In this document: positions 8,821 to 17,677 of the stretch, piece by piece | Layout of the letters: each line of letters starts with the position of its first letter | Position numbering within the stretch: the first letter of the stretch is position 1 | Source of the DNA: JALYUA01 sp038229875 | GTDB taxonomy: Bacteria; Acidobacteriota; Thermoanaerobaculia; UBA5066; Gp7-AA6 | Assembly (NCBI GenBank): GCA_038229875.1 | Contig: JBBROA010000032.1 | Location: 1-35,951 of the forward strand | Direction: 5' to 3' | DNA: 35,951 bases | Position numbers and translations under genes: made by a program | The notes under the pieces: generated by a model | Database searches by the model: none | Seen by the model: only the letters and a program-made list of their open reading frames with translations | Told to the model about the DNA's origin: nothing

Positions 8821-9708
8821 ATGGACTGGTCTTTCTTCGCGGAAGTGCTGATCGGCGGGCTGCTCGCCGGCGTCATGTACTCACTGGTCGCGCTCGGGTT
8901 CGTCCTCATCTACAAGGCGTCGGGTGTCCTGAACTTCGCACAGGGGACGATGGTCTTCTTCGCCGCGCTCATCTTCGTCAGCCTGCGCGAGAAAGGATGG
9001 GGGTCCGTGGGAGCGGGCGCTGCGGCAATCGCAGCGATGATCCTTCTCGCGTTCTTCGTCGAGCGCTTCGTCCTGCGGCCGCTCGTGAACCAGCCGCCGA
9101 TCGCGCTGTTTCTCGCGACGATCGGGCTCGCGTTTCTGCTCGAGGGTGTCTCCCAGGGGCTCCTCGGCGCACAGGCTCACGGCCTAGAGATCGGGATCCC
9201 CGACGTTCCGTTCCAGCTGGGCGCGGTGAACGTCAGCCAGTTCGACCTTTTCGCCGCGGGCGTCGCGGGACTGCTCGTCGCCCTCCTCGCGATCTTCTTC
9301 TCGAAAACCCGGATCGGGCGGGCGCTGCGCGCGGTGGGAGACGACCACCAGGCGGCGCTCGCGGTCGGGATCCCGCTCGGGCAGATCTGGGTGATCGTCT
9401 GGTCGGCGGCGGGATTCGTGGCGCTCGTGGCGGGCATCCTGTGGGGGTCGCGAACGGGTGTCCAGTTCTCGCTGACGTTCATCGCGCTGAAAGCCCTTCC
9501 CGTGCTGATCCTCGGCGGCTTCACCTCCATTCCGGGCGCGATCGTCGGCGGTCTCGTGGTCGGAGCGAGCGAGAAGCTCGCGGAGGTGTACCTCGGCCCC
9601 CACATCGGAAGCGGCCTCGAGAACTGGTTTCCGTACGTTCTGGCGACACTCTTCCTGCTTGTGCGGCCCGAGGGGCTGTTCGGGGAGAGACGGATCGAGC
9701 GAGTCTGA
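8821..9708 (+). CDS. livH: ABC importer permease, LivH type
   Basis: A 295-residue integral membrane protein with about eight hydrophobic segments, opening with a LivH-like block (LLAGVMYSLVALGFVLIYKA) and containing the conserved NFAQGTMVFF segment. The cytoplasmic coupling region SKTRIGRALRAVGDDHQAA (about 160-178) matches the LivH EAA-like loop. It pairs with the LivM-type permease to form the membrane channel. It starts 6 bp after livG, with the stop TGA at 9706-9708. Confidence 0.93.
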   Translation: MDWSFFAEVLIGGLLAGVMYSLVALGFVLIYKASGVLNFAQGTMVFFAALIFVSLREKGWGSVGAGAAAIAAMILLAFFVERFVLRPLVNQPPIALFLATIGLAFLLEGVSQGLLGAQAHGLEIGIPDVPFQLGAVNVSQFDLFAAGVAGLLVALLAIFFSKTRIGRALRAVGDDHQAALAVGIPLGQIWVIVWSAAGFVALVAGILWGSRTGVQFSLTFIALKALPVLILGGFTSIPGAIVGGLVVGASEKLAEVYLGPHIGSGLENWFPYVLATLFLLVRPEGLFGERRIERV

Positions 9709-9733
9709 TGAAGGCGGACCCGGACACAGCCGC

Positions 9734-10801
9734 ATGATTTACCGCGAAGCCGGCCGGTTTCACGCGACCTACGAGGAAGATCAGCGGATCTTTCCAATCC
9801 GGCTCGACCGCGTCGCGATCGCCGGCATCCTGGCCGTGGCATTCATCGCGATCCCTTTCGCCGGGAACGACTACTGGTTCAGCGCGATCCTGATCCCGTT
9901 CCTGATCCTGTCGCTGGCGGCGCTCGGGTTGAACATACTGACCGGTTACGCCGGGCAGCTCTCGCTCGGGTCCGCCGGTTTCATGGCGGTCGGAGCGTTT
10001 GCGGCGTTCAATCTGATGCTGCGCGTTCCGGGGATGCCTCTCCTCGCCGCGTTTTTCCTGGCCGGCCTCGTCACTGCCGTGGTAGGCCTCTTCTTCGGGC
10101 TTCCGAGCCTGCGGATCAAGGGCTTCTACCTCGCGGTCACGACCCTGGCAGCGCAGTTCTTCATCGAGTGGGCGCTGACGAAGTTTCCCTGGTTCTCGAA
10201 CCGGAACCCGTCGGGCGTCATCAGCGCTCAGAAAATGGTGATCTTCGGGTATGTCTTCTCGAGCCCTGTCAGCCGGTACCTGTTGACGCTCTCGATCGTC
10301 ACCATCCTCGCGGTCGCCGCCAAGAACCTGGTTCGGAGCCGGATCGGCCGCGCGTGGATGGCTGTCCGCGACATGGACATCGCGGCTGAAGTCATCGGCA
10401 TCCCGATGCTCCGGACAAAACTGTTGGCTTTCGCGGTCAGCTCCTTCTACTGCGGGATCGCGGGCGCGCTCTGGGCGTTTGCGTATCTCGGCTCCGTCGA
10501 GCCTCAGGCGTTCGACCTGACGCGGTCGTTCCAGATCCTGTTCATGATCATCATCGGCGGCATGGGAAGCGTGCTCGGCGCCTTTCTCGGAGCGGGGTTC
10601 ATCACACTCCTTCCGATTCTGTTGAACGTCGGGGCGCACACGCTTTTTTCGGGACGCATCAGCCAGAGCCTGCTCTCGAATCTGGAGCTGATGCTGTTTG
10701 GCGCGCTCATCATCCTGTTCCTCGCCCTGGAGCCTTACGGGCTCGCCCGGCTCTGGCAGATCGGCAAGGAGAAACTTCGGCTGTGGCCCTTTCCGCACTG
10801 A
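9734..10801 (+). CDS. livM: ABC importer permease, LivM type
   Basis: A 355-residue membrane permease with about ten hydrophobic segments. Conserved LivM blocks are NILTGYAGQLSLGSAGFMAV and the coupling loop RSRIGRAWMAVRDMDIAAEV. The ATG at 9734 (MIYREAGRF) is chosen because the upstream 25 codons in the same frame lie inside livH and are not LivM-like. An overlapping 9-codon ATG frame (9708-9737) runs from the livH stop into this start and could serve as a coupling leader, which is speculative. The N-terminus (about 30 residues before the first membrane segment) is slightly long. Confidence 0.9.
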   Translation: MIYREAGRFHATYEEDQRIFPIRLDRVAIAGILAVAFIAIPFAGNDYWFSAILIPFLILSLAALGLNILTGYAGQLSLGSAGFMAVGAFAAFNLMLRVPGMPLLAAFFLAGLVTAVVGLFFGLPSLRIKGFYLAVTTLAAQFFIEWALTKFPWFSNRNPSGVISAQKMVIFGYVFSSPVSRYLLTLSIVTILAVAAKNLVRSRIGRAWMAVRDMDIAAEVIGIPMLRTKLLAFAVSSFYCGIAGALWAFAYLGSVEPQAFDLTRSFQILFMIIIGGMGSVLGAFLGAGFITLLPILLNVGAHTLFSGRISQSLLSNLELMLFGALIILFLALEPYGLARLWQIGKEKLRLWPFPH

Positions 10802-10844
10802 GTCAAACGGACAATCGTCTCCAGCGTCTCCAACCGACATCTCA

Positions 10845-10852
10845 AAAGGAGG
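10845..10852 (+). promoter_or_regulatory. Strong ribosome-binding site of the binding-protein gene
   Basis: AAAGGAGG, 7 bp before the ATG at 10860. It is one of the few perfect Shine-Dalgarno sequences in the window and fits the need for high expression of a periplasmic binding protein from within an operon. Confidence 0.85.
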
Positions 10853-10859
10853 TTCGCGC

Positions 10860-12200
10860 ATGAACAGATCGGCCGGAATCGCCCGCAACGCGGCTCTGAT
10901 CGGACTCGCCGTCCTGGCCGCCGGGCTCTTCGCCCCCGCCGCGGCGCCGGGGCAGGAGCAGTTCATCCCGATGGCGAGCTATCGAGTCGGCCCCTACGCC
11001 GCCGGAGGCAGCGGCACTTTCGGGGGGTTCATCGACTACCTCGACATGCTGAACCGGCGGGACGGCGGCATCAACGGCGTCAAGCTCACCTGGGAGGAGT
11101 GCGAGACCGAATACAAGAACGACCGCGGCGTCGAGTGCTACGAGCGGCTGAAGGGCAAGGGCCCGACTGGCGCGTCGATGTTCAACTTTGTCTCGACGGG
11201 AATCACCTACGCGGTCATCGAGCGCGCCACCACCGACAAGATCCCGATCGTGTCGATCGGTTACGGACGCGCAGACGCCTCCGACGGGCGTGTGTTTCCA
11301 TACGTCTTCCCGCTGGTCACGAACTACTGGAGCCAGAACACCGCGAAGATCAAGTTCATCGGGATGAAGTCGGGCGGCATGGACAAGTTGAAGGGCAAGA
11401 AGATCGTCAACCTGTACCACGGCTCGGCGTACGGCAAGGAGACCATCCCGGTTCTCGACCTGCAGGCGAAGAAGTACGGTTTCATCCTCACCCACATCGA
11501 GGTTCCGGCGCCCGGCAACGAGCAGGAATCGCAGTGGCTGCAGATCCGGCAGGCGAAGCCCGACTGGGTGATTCTCCGCGGATGGGGCGTCATGAATCCG
11601 GTCGCGCTGAAGACGGCGGCGAAGGTCGGGTTCCCGAGGGACCACATCGTCGGAGTCTGGTGGAGCGGCGCGGAAGAGGACGTCATCCCCGCGGGCGACG
11701 CCGCGAAGGGGTTCATCGCGGCGGGGTTCCACCCCTCGGGAACGAACTTTCCGGTGTTGAAGGACATCCAGAAACACGTGTACTCGGGAGGCCACAAGGG
11801 CAATCTCGAGGACGTATCCCGCGTCGGCAGCATCTACTACAACCGCGGCGTCATCCACGGGATCTTGAACACCGAGGCGATCCGCACCGCGCAGGCGAAG
11901 TTCGGGAAGAAGTCTCTGACCGGCGAGCAGATCCGGTGGGGACTCGAGAACCTCAACATCGACGAGAAGCGCCTTAAGGAGATCGGCGCGGTCGGGCTGC
12001 TGCAGCCGATCAAGCTGTCGTGCACCGACCACGAAGGCGGAGGCGCCGTGAAGTTCCAGCAGTGGGACGGGAAGAAGTGGAACCTGATCACGGACTGGAT
12101 CAAATCGGACCAGTCGATCGTCCGTCCGCTCATCGAGGAATCCGCCGCGGGATACGCGAAGGAGAAGGGGATCACCCCGCGTGACTGCTCCAAAGAGTGA
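10860..12200 (+). CDS. Periplasmic substrate-binding protein of the Liv-type importer
   Basis: A 446-residue exported type I periplasmic binding protein (Peripla_BP_6/LivJ superfamily). Residues 1-31 form a Sec signal peptide (basic MNRSAGIARN, a hydrophobic stretch, AAAPGQ cleavage region; no lipobox). The mature part contains GGINGVKLTWEECETEY and other blocks of the ligand-binding family. The start is fixed by a perfect Shine-Dalgarno. It lies between the second permease and the second ATPase gene, overlapping the latter by 20 bp. It is longer than true leucine-binding proteins (about 370), consistent with a different ligand. The ligand is unknown. Confidence 0.9.
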   Translation: MNRSAGIARNAALIGLAVLAAGLFAPAAAPGQEQFIPMASYRVGPYAAGGSGTFGGFIDYLDMLNRRDGGINGVKLTWEECETEYKNDRGVECYERLKGKGPTGASMFNFVSTGITYAVIERATTDKIPIVSIGYGRADASDGRVFPYVFPLVTNYWSQNTAKIKFIGMKSGGMDKLKGKKIVNLYHGSAYGKETIPVLDLQAKKYGFILTHIEVPAPGNEQESQWLQIRQAKPDWVILRGWGVMNPVALKTAAKVGFPRDHIVGVWWSGAEEDVIPAGDAAKGFIAAGFHPSGTNFPVLKDIQKHVYSGGHKGNLEDVSRVGSIYYNRGVIHGILNTEAIRTAQAKFGKKSLTGEQIRWGLENLNIDEKRLKEIGAVGLLQPIKLSCTDHEGGGAVKFQQWDGKKWNLITDWIKSDQSIVRPLIEESAAGYAKEKGITPRDCSKE

Positions 12201-13011
12201 GGCGGGGGGCGAAAGCCCCTTCCTCGCCATTCACAACATCGAGGTCATCTACGACCACGTGATCCTGGTCCTGAAGGGGGTGTCTCTCGACGTCCCCAAA
12301 GGCTCGATCGTGGCTCTCCTGGGGGCAAATGGCGCGGGGAAGACGACGACGTTGAAGGCGATCTCGAACCTTCTCGCGTCCGAGCGGGGCGCGGTGACGA
12401 AGGGTTCGATCGAATTCCGCGGAGAGCGCATCGACAATCGGACCCCGCGCGACGTGGTGCGGCTCGGGATCGTCCAGGTCATGGAGGGCCGCCACTGTTT
12501 CGAGCACCTCACGGTCGAGGAGAATCTTCTGACCGGGGCATTCTCGCGCCGGGCCTCCCGCTCCGAGATCCGCGACGACCTCCAGAGGATCTACGGGCAC
12601 TTTCCGCAGCTCGCGGCGCGGCGCCGGAGCGTCTCCGGCTACACCTCTGGCGGCGAGCAGCAGATGACGGCGATCGGGCGGGCCCTGATGGCGCGCCCGC
12701 GCGTCGTGCTTCTGGACGAGCCGTCGCTCGGGCTCGCGCCGTACCTGGTCGAAGAGATCTTCGAGATCGTCCGGTCTCTCCACGCGGAAGGCGTGACATT
12801 CCTTCTAGCCGAACAGAACACGACGGTGGCCCTGCGATACGCCGACTTCGGGTACATCCTCGAGAACGGTCGCGTCGTGATGGACGGGACGGCGGAGGAG
12901 CTCTCGGGCAACGAGGACGTCAAGGAGTTCTACCTCGGGATCGCCGGCGACGGCCGTCGGAATTTCAGGGAGGCCAAGCACTACCGCCGCCGGAAGCGGT
13001 GGCTCGCCTGA
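12181..13011 (+). CDS. livF: ABC importer ATPase, LivF type
   Basis: A 276-residue second nucleotide-binding subunit. Walker A GANGAGKT (48-55), signature TSGGEQQM (155-162), Walker B VVLLDEP (175-181) and AEQNT (210-214) in place of the usual His switch, which is typical of LivF. The GTG start at 12181 overlaps the binding-protein gene by 20 bp. The C-terminus has a basic tail (HYRRRKRW) that is longer than in standard LivF (about 237 residues). It pairs with LivG as a heterodimeric ATPase. Confidence 0.93.
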   Translation: MTAPKSEAGGESPFLAIHNIEVIYDHVILVLKGVSLDVPKGSIVALLGANGAGKTTTLKAISNLLASERGAVTKGSIEFRGERIDNRTPRDVVRLGIVQVMEGRHCFEHLTVEENLLTGAFSRRASRSEIRDDLQRIYGHFPQLAARRRSVSGYTSGGEQQMTAIGRALMARPRVVLLDEPSLGLAPYLVEEIFEIVRSLHAEGVTFLLAEQNTTVALRYADFGYILENGRVVMDGTAEELSGNEDVKEFYLGIAGDGRRNFREAKHYRRRKRWLA

Positions 13012-13037
13012 CGGCGGAGATCGGGACCGAAAGAGCC

Positions 13038-14276
13038 ATGGCGCACTACGACAAGCTCGAGACCCGCGATCCCGAAGACAGGGAACGGGCGCTGTTCGCC
13101 CATCTCCCGCAATATCTCGAGACGGCGCGGGGGCGGGCGCCCGCGCTGGCGAAACGCCTCGAGGGTCTTCCGAGCGGGGAAGTCACGGACCGCCGTTCCC
13201 TGGCGCGTATCCCGGTCCTGCGCAAGTCGGACCTCGCCCGGCTGCAGGAGGCCGATCCTCCATTCGGGGGCCTGGCGGGGGTGCCGCTCGGCCAGTGCGG
13301 CCACGTTTTCGCCTCCCCCGGGCCTCTCTACGAGCCCGCGTCGCGCCGGTCGGATTACGGAGCCTTCGCGCGGCCGCTCTTCGCGGCAGGGTTTCGCCCC
13401 GGCGATCTCGTCTACAACACGTTCTCGTACCACTTCACGCCCGCGGGCCTGATGGTCGACTCGGCCGCGCAGGAGCTCGGGTGCGCAGTGTTTCCCGCCG
13501 GCGTTGGCCAGACCGACCTCCAGGTCGGCGCGATCGCGCACCTCCGCCCGCAGGGATACGCCGGGACGCCGTCCTTCCTGAAGATCCTTCTCGACAAGGC
13601 GGCCGAGACCGGGGCGGACGTGTCGAGTCTCACGAAAGGCCTGGTGAGCGCCGAGGCCCTCCCCGCCACCCTTCGCGCGCAGTTCTCCGAGCGCGGGATC
13701 CGAGTCCTGCAGTGCTACACGACGGCGGAGCTCGGCGTTATCGCGTACGAGTCGGAATCGATGGAGGGACTGATCGTCAACGAGCGGCTGATCGTCGAGA
13801 TCGTCCGCCCGGGCACGGACGATCCGCTCCCCGACGGCGAAGTCGGCGAGGTTATCGTGACGAACATGGCATCGCCCGAATACCCGCTCGTCCGATTCGG
13901 CACCGGGGACCTGTCGGCCATCCTCCCGGGAACGAGCCCCTGCGGCCGCACCAACAGGCGCATCCGTGGCTGGCTCGGCCGCGCCGACCAGAGTGCGAAG
14001 GTGCGGGGCATGTTCGTCCATCCGGGGCTCGTCGCTCAGGTCCTGCGGCGGCATCCCGAGGTCCTGCGGGCGCGGCTCGTCGTGCACCGGATGAACGACG
14101 CCGACGAGATGACGCTGCGCTGCGAAACCGGGCCCGCGCCCGATCCCGCCCTGGCCGACGCCGTGGTGGCTTCGATCCGGGACGTGTGCAAGGTTCGCGG
14201 AAAGGTCGAGCTCGTCGCGGCGGGCTCCCTCACCAATGACGGCAAAGTGATCGACGACACGCGCCCGGTGCCGTAA
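13038..14276 (+). CDS. PaaK-like adenylate-forming enzyme with atypical P-loop
   Basis: A 412-residue relative of phenylacetate-CoA ligase (ANL superfamily). The N-terminus YDKLETRDPEDRERALFAHL is PaaK-like. Adenylation motifs include CYTTAELG (the motif-A5 equivalent), RFGTGDLSA (A7) and GRADQSAKVRGMFVHPG (A8 hinge and ligase C-domain). The Ser/Thr/Gly-rich P-loop of PaaK (SSGTTG type) is replaced by FASPGPLYEP, so ATP binding must differ. From memory of similar proteins beside Liv-type transporters, this appears to be a subfamily trait and not damage. ATG 13038 is preferred to GTG 12999 on family alignment. It likely acts with the importer on a carboxylic acid, an inference from context. 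Confidence 0.8.
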   Translation: MAHYDKLETRDPEDRERALFAHLPQYLETARGRAPALAKRLEGLPSGEVTDRRSLARIPVLRKSDLARLQEADPPFGGLAGVPLGQCGHVFASPGPLYEPASRRSDYGAFARPLFAAGFRPGDLVYNTFSYHFTPAGLMVDSAAQELGCAVFPAGVGQTDLQVGAIAHLRPQGYAGTPSFLKILLDKAAETGADVSSLTKGLVSAEALPATLRAQFSERGIRVLQCYTTAELGVIAYESESMEGLIVNERLIVEIVRPGTDDPLPDGEVGEVIVTNMASPEYPLVRFGTGDLSAILPGTSPCGRTNRRIRGWLGRADQSAKVRGMFVHPGLVAQVLRRHPEVLRARLVVHRMNDADEMTLRCETGPAPDPALADAVVASIRDVCKVRGKVELVAAGSLTNDGKVIDDTRPVP

Positions 14277-14280
14277 CGGC

Positions 14281-15111
14281 ATGATCATCGACTCTCACGT
14301 CCACCTGCTGCCGGCGCGGCTCGCGGCGAAAATCCGCCGCTTCTTCGAGGAGCGGGGCGCGCCGCCGCTCCTCTATCCTTACGCGCCGGACGCCGCGCGG
14401 CAGGCCCTCGTCTCCGCCGGTATCGGGCGGTGCTGGACCCTCCCGTACGCGCACCGCGGCGGGGTGGCGTCCGGCCTGAACCGCTGGATGGCAGAGACGT
14501 TTCTCAATGACCCGTTCGTCGTGCCGGGGGCGACGGTGCATCCGGACGACGATGTTCGGGGCGTCGTCTCCGAGGCGACGCACCTGGAGCTGCCTGTCTT
14601 CAAGCTCCACTGCTCCGTCGGAGCATTCGCCCCGGACGATCCGCGCCTCGACCCGCTCTGGGCGGCGGTGTCGGAGGGAGGCCAGCCGGTGGTGGTCCAT
14701 GGAGGGAGCGCCCCGGAGGGGACCGCGTCTCCGGGTGAAGTCGCCGCGATCGGACGGGCCGCGGAGCGGTGGCCGGACGCTCGGATCATCGTGGCGCACT
14801 TCGGCTCTCCCTCGGAGCGGGACACTCTCGATCTCCTCGCGCGGTCGCGTTCCGTGTTCGCCGACACGACTCCGGTGGTCGCGAATCCGATACGCGTGTC
14901 GGGAAAGGAGATCCGCGGCTTCGAGGACCGGATCCTGTTCGGGTCCGACACGCCCACGGTCGCAGTCACGATCGAGGACTCTCTCGCGCGCGTGCGCGGC
15001 TGGGGGCTTTCTCCGGCGGACGAGGCGCTGATACTCGGAGGCAACGCGGAGCGGCTCGTGCCGGGAGCGCGCGTTGTCGCGCGCCGTGCCGCCGGGCCCG
15101 CCGGACTATGA
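14281..15111 (+). CDS. Amidohydrolase 2 family TIM-barrel hydrolase/decarboxylase
   Basis: A 276-residue protein of the Amidohydrolase_2 family (ACMSD/gamma-resorcylate decarboxylase relatives). Metal-site motifs: DSHVHLL (His6, His8) at the N-terminus, VVVHGG, VAHFGSP and GSDTP near the C-terminus. Members hydrolyse or decarboxylate small organic acids, often aromatic. It begins 4 bp after the PaaK-like gene and overlaps the acyl-CoA synthetase gene by 4 bp (ATGA), so the three are translationally linked. The substrate is unknown; a role on the same compound as the neighbouring ligases is inferred. Confidence 0.85.
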   Translation: MIIDSHVHLLPARLAAKIRRFFEERGAPPLLYPYAPDAARQALVSAGIGRCWTLPYAHRGGVASGLNRWMAETFLNDPFVVPGATVHPDDDVRGVVSEATHLELPVFKLHCSVGAFAPDDPRLDPLWAAVSEGGQPVVVHGGSAPEGTASPGEVAAIGRAAERWPDARIIVAHFGSPSERDTLDLLARSRSVFADTTPVVANPIRVSGKEIRGFEDRILFGSDTPTVAVTIEDSLARVRGWGLSPADEALILGGNAERLVPGARVVARRAAGPAGL

Positions 15112-17102
15112 CGCCTCCGAGGGGGACGGACCCCGGGACTGCCGCCGAGACCGCACTCGACACGTTTCCGAGGCTCATCCTCCATCACGCGCGCATCCGG
15201 CCGCGGCGCCCCGCGATCCGGGAGAAAGACCTCGGAATCTGGCAGACCTGGACCTGGGAGGAGGTCTCCCGTGAGGTGCGCGCCCTGGCGTGCGGGCTGG
15301 CGGCCCGCGGCTTCTCGCGAGGGGAGCGCATCGCGATCATCGGGGACAACCGTCCCCGCCTGTACTGGGCCATGGCGGCCGCGCAGAGCCTCGGCGGGGT
15401 GCCGGTGCCGCTCTATCAGGACTCCGTGGCGGGCGAGCTGGTCTATCCGCTCGTCGAGGCGGACATCCGCCTCGTTGTGGCGGAGGATCAGGAGCAGGTT
15501 GACAAGCTGCTGGAGATCCGCGGCCGGTGCCCGGCTCTGGGCGGCGTCGTGTACGACGATCCGCGGGGCCTGCGCGACTACGACCCGGGGTTTCTCGCCG
15601 GGTACGACGAGATGCAGGAGCTCGGGCGCGCGTGGGACCGCGCGCATCCGGGGTATTTCGACGCGGAGGTCGCGGCAGGAGCCGGAAGCGACGTGGCGAT
15701 CATCCTCTACACGTCGGGGACCACCGGCCGTCCGAAGGGCGTGATGCTGACCCACGACAACCTGATCATCACCGGCCGCAACGGAATCGAGCGGGAGGGT
15801 CTGACGGAAAACGAGGAGGTCCTGGCCTACCTGCCGATGGCATGGGTGGGCGACAACCTGTTCTCCTACGCCCAGTCGTGCGTCGCCGGGTTCTGCGTGA
15901 GCTGCCCCGAAAGCGGCGAGACCGTGCTGGCGGACCTGCGGGACATCGGCCCGACCTACAACTTCGCGCCGCCGCGGGTCTACGAGAACATGCTGACCTC
16001 GGTCCTGATCCGGATGGAGGACGCGTCCGCCGTCAAACGGCGGATGTTCGACTTCTTCCTGCGGGTCGCCCGCCGCGCCGGCGCGAACATCCTCGACGGC
16101 AGGCCCGTCTCCCCGGGCGACCGGCTCCTCTACTCGCTGGGACGCCTGCTCGTGTACGGCCCATTGAAAAACGTGCTCGGCCTCACCCGCATCCGGCTCG
16201 CGTACACGGCGGGCGAGGCGATCGGGCCCGATCTCTTCGGGTTCTTTCGATCTCTCGGCATCAACATCAAACAGCTCTACGGCTCGACAGAGGGTTCCGT
16301 GTTCGTCTGCGTGCAGCCTGACGGCGGCGTGAAACCGGACACGGTCGGAACGCCGGTCAAAGACGTCGAAGTGAAAATCAGCGACGCCGGCGAGGTGCTC
16401 TTCCGCGGGCCCGGAGTCTTTCACTCCTACTTCAAGAACCCGCAGGCGACGGATGAGGCGCGCACGCCGGACGGATGGGTCAAGACCGGCGACGCCGGCT
16501 TTTTCGACGAGGATGGCCATTTGAAGATCATCGACCGCGCGCACGACGTCGGCCGATTGAACGACGGGACGCTCTTCGCTCCGAAGTACCTCGAGAACAA
16601 GCTGAAGTACTTCCCGTGGATCCGCGAAGCGGTCGCGTTCGGAGACGGCCGGGAACACGCCGCCGCGTTCGTCAACATCGACCTGCAGGCGGTCGGAGAC
16701 TGGGCCGAGCGCCGCAACCTCGCCTACAGCGGCTACATGGACCTCGCCGCGCAGGAGCCGGTCGCCGACCTCATCCGGGAATGTATCGAAAGAGTGAACC
16801 GGGACCTTTCCGGGGACGCGAGGCTTTCGGGATCGCAGCTCCGGCGCTTCCTCATCCTCCACAAGGAGCTCGATGCGGATGACGGAGAGCTGACCCGCAC
16901 GCGCAAGGTCCGCCGCAACTTCGTGGCGGAGCGGTACGCCGGGCTGATCGAGGCCCTCTATTCGGGGCAGGAGACCTGCAGTGTCGACGCCGCGGTCCGG
17001 TACGAGGATGGCCGCGAGGGTCGGATCCGCGCCGACGTTCGCATCCGCGAGGCCGCCGTGTACCCGCGCGGACGAGATGATAAATTCGCGGACGCGAGAT
17101 GA
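15108..17102 (+). CDS. Long-chain-type acyl-CoA synthetase (AMP-forming)
   Basis: A 664-residue ANL ligase forming acyl-adenylate and then acyl-CoA. It has the P-loop YTSGTTGRPKG (201-211), YGSTEG (391-396), the acceptor-binding block YFKNPQATDEA and the hinge region DGWVKTGDAGFFDEDGHLKI followed by IDRAHDV. Architecture and length match the FadD15/bubblegum type long-chain synthetases. ATG 15108 overlaps the previous stop as ATGA. The hinge reads DRAHDVGRLNDG where related enzymes often have GRxK-D, so it should be compared with relatives. In this operon it probably activates the imported acid. Confidence 0.93.
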   Translation: MTPPRGTDPGTAAETALDTFPRLILHHARIRPRRPAIREKDLGIWQTWTWEEVSREVRALACGLAARGFSRGERIAIIGDNRPRLYWAMAAAQSLGGVPVPLYQDSVAGELVYPLVEADIRLVVAEDQEQVDKLLEIRGRCPALGGVVYDDPRGLRDYDPGFLAGYDEMQELGRAWDRAHPGYFDAEVAAGAGSDVAIILYTSGTTGRPKGVMLTHDNLIITGRNGIEREGLTENEEVLAYLPMAWVGDNLFSYAQSCVAGFCVSCPESGETVLADLRDIGPTYNFAPPRVYENMLTSVLIRMEDASAVKRRMFDFFLRVARRAGANILDGRPVSPGDRLLYSLGRLLVYGPLKNVLGLTRIRLAYTAGEAIGPDLFGFFRSLGINIKQLYGSTEGSVFVCVQPDGGVKPDTVGTPVKDVEVKISDAGEVLFRGPGVFHSYFKNPQATDEARTPDGWVKTGDAGFFDEDGHLKIIDRAHDVGRLNDGTLFAPKYLENKLKYFPWIREAVAFGDGREHAAAFVNIDLQAVGDWAERRNLAYSGYMDLAAQEPVADLIRECIERVNRDLSGDARLSGSQLRRFLILHKELDADDGELTRTRKVRRNFVAERYAGLIEALYSGQETCSVDAAVRYEDGREGRIRADVRIREAAVYPRGRDDKFADAR

Positions 17103-17434
17103 GCGACTGCCTGTTCTGCCGGATCGTCGCGGGCGAGGTCCCCTCGACGAAAGTGTTCGAGAACGAGAGGATTCTCGCGTTCGAGGACATCCTGCCCCAG
17201 GCGCCCACCCACATCCTCGTGGTCCCGAAGGAACACTTCGTCAGCGTGCACGACGCGGCGGAAAATCCGGCGCTCTTAGGAGAGCTGGTGGCGCGAAGCG
17301 CCGCGATCGCGAGGGAAAGGGATATCGCCGACTTCCGCCTCGTGACCAACAGCGGCGTCGAAGCCGGCCAGGCGGTGTTCCATCTGCACTTTCACATTCT
17401 CGGCGGCCGGCACATGCGCTGGCCGCCCGGTTGA
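17099..17434 (+). CDS. HIT-family nucleotide hydrolase (HinT-like)
   Basis: A 111-residue histidine-triad protein. The triad HLHFHILGG (His95, His97, His99, with His97 the expected nucleophile) and the N-terminal CLFCRIVAGE with two cysteines match HinT-type purine nucleoside phosphoramidases and AMP-lysine hydrolases. It overlaps the synthetase gene by 4 bp (ATGA), so it belongs to the transport and ligase operon. It may clear adenylated by-products of the AMP-forming ligases, an attractive but unproven link. Confidence 0.93.
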   Translation: MSDCLFCRIVAGEVPSTKVFENERILAFEDILPQAPTHILVVPKEHFVSVHDAAENPALLGELVARSAAIARERDIADFRLVTNSGVEAGQAVFHLHFHILGGRHMRWPPG

Positions 17435-17457
17435 AGAAGCGAAACGAGGAGGACCCT

Positions 17458-17661
17458 ATGGATTCCAGAAAAGTCGCAGACTGCCGCCGTTTCCCGAGCG
17501 AGAAGGGCTGCTCTGTCACCATCGCCGGGCCGGAGAGCGAAGTCCTGGAGGTGGCCGTCCAGCACGCCGTCGCGAGTCACGGCCACCAGGACACGCCGGA
17601 GCTCCGCCAGCAGCTCCGCGGGATGCTGGAGGACGAAAAGCCGGCCTCCGCTCGGGCGTAA
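17458..17661 (+). CDS. DUF1059-like small protein
   Basis: A 67-residue protein. The pattern DCRRFPSEKGCSVTIAG followed by EVLEVAVQHAVASHGH is that of DUF1059, small proteins of unknown function with paired cysteines and a HA-x(3)-H-x-H segment that might bind metal. A GAGGAGG tract about 5 bp before the ATG supports the start. It is the last gene of the operon, 23 bp after the HIT gene, and converges on the SurA_N gene with a 16-bp gap. Confidence 0.75.
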   Translation: MDSRKVADCRRFPSEKGCSVTIAGPESEVLEVAVQHAVASHGHQDTPELRQQLRGMLEDEKPASARA

Positions 17662-17677
17662 GGGACGAGGCGCCGAT

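Noticed and set aside
9521..12230. Two minus-strand open frames of 481 and 462 codons opposite the transporter genes
   Set aside because: Highly charged low-information translations antisense to livM and the binding-protein gene.
8023..13011. Annotation of the importer as a leucine/isoleucine/valine transporter
   Set aside because: The Liv family has many substrates and the linked ligase genes favour an organic acid. The Liv symbols are used only as family names.
14379..16862. 827-codon minus-strand open frame opposite the amidohydrolase and acyl-CoA synthetase genes
   Set aside because: Arg/Asp/Val-rich composition without domains, antisense to two well-supported genes; a codon-bias shadow.
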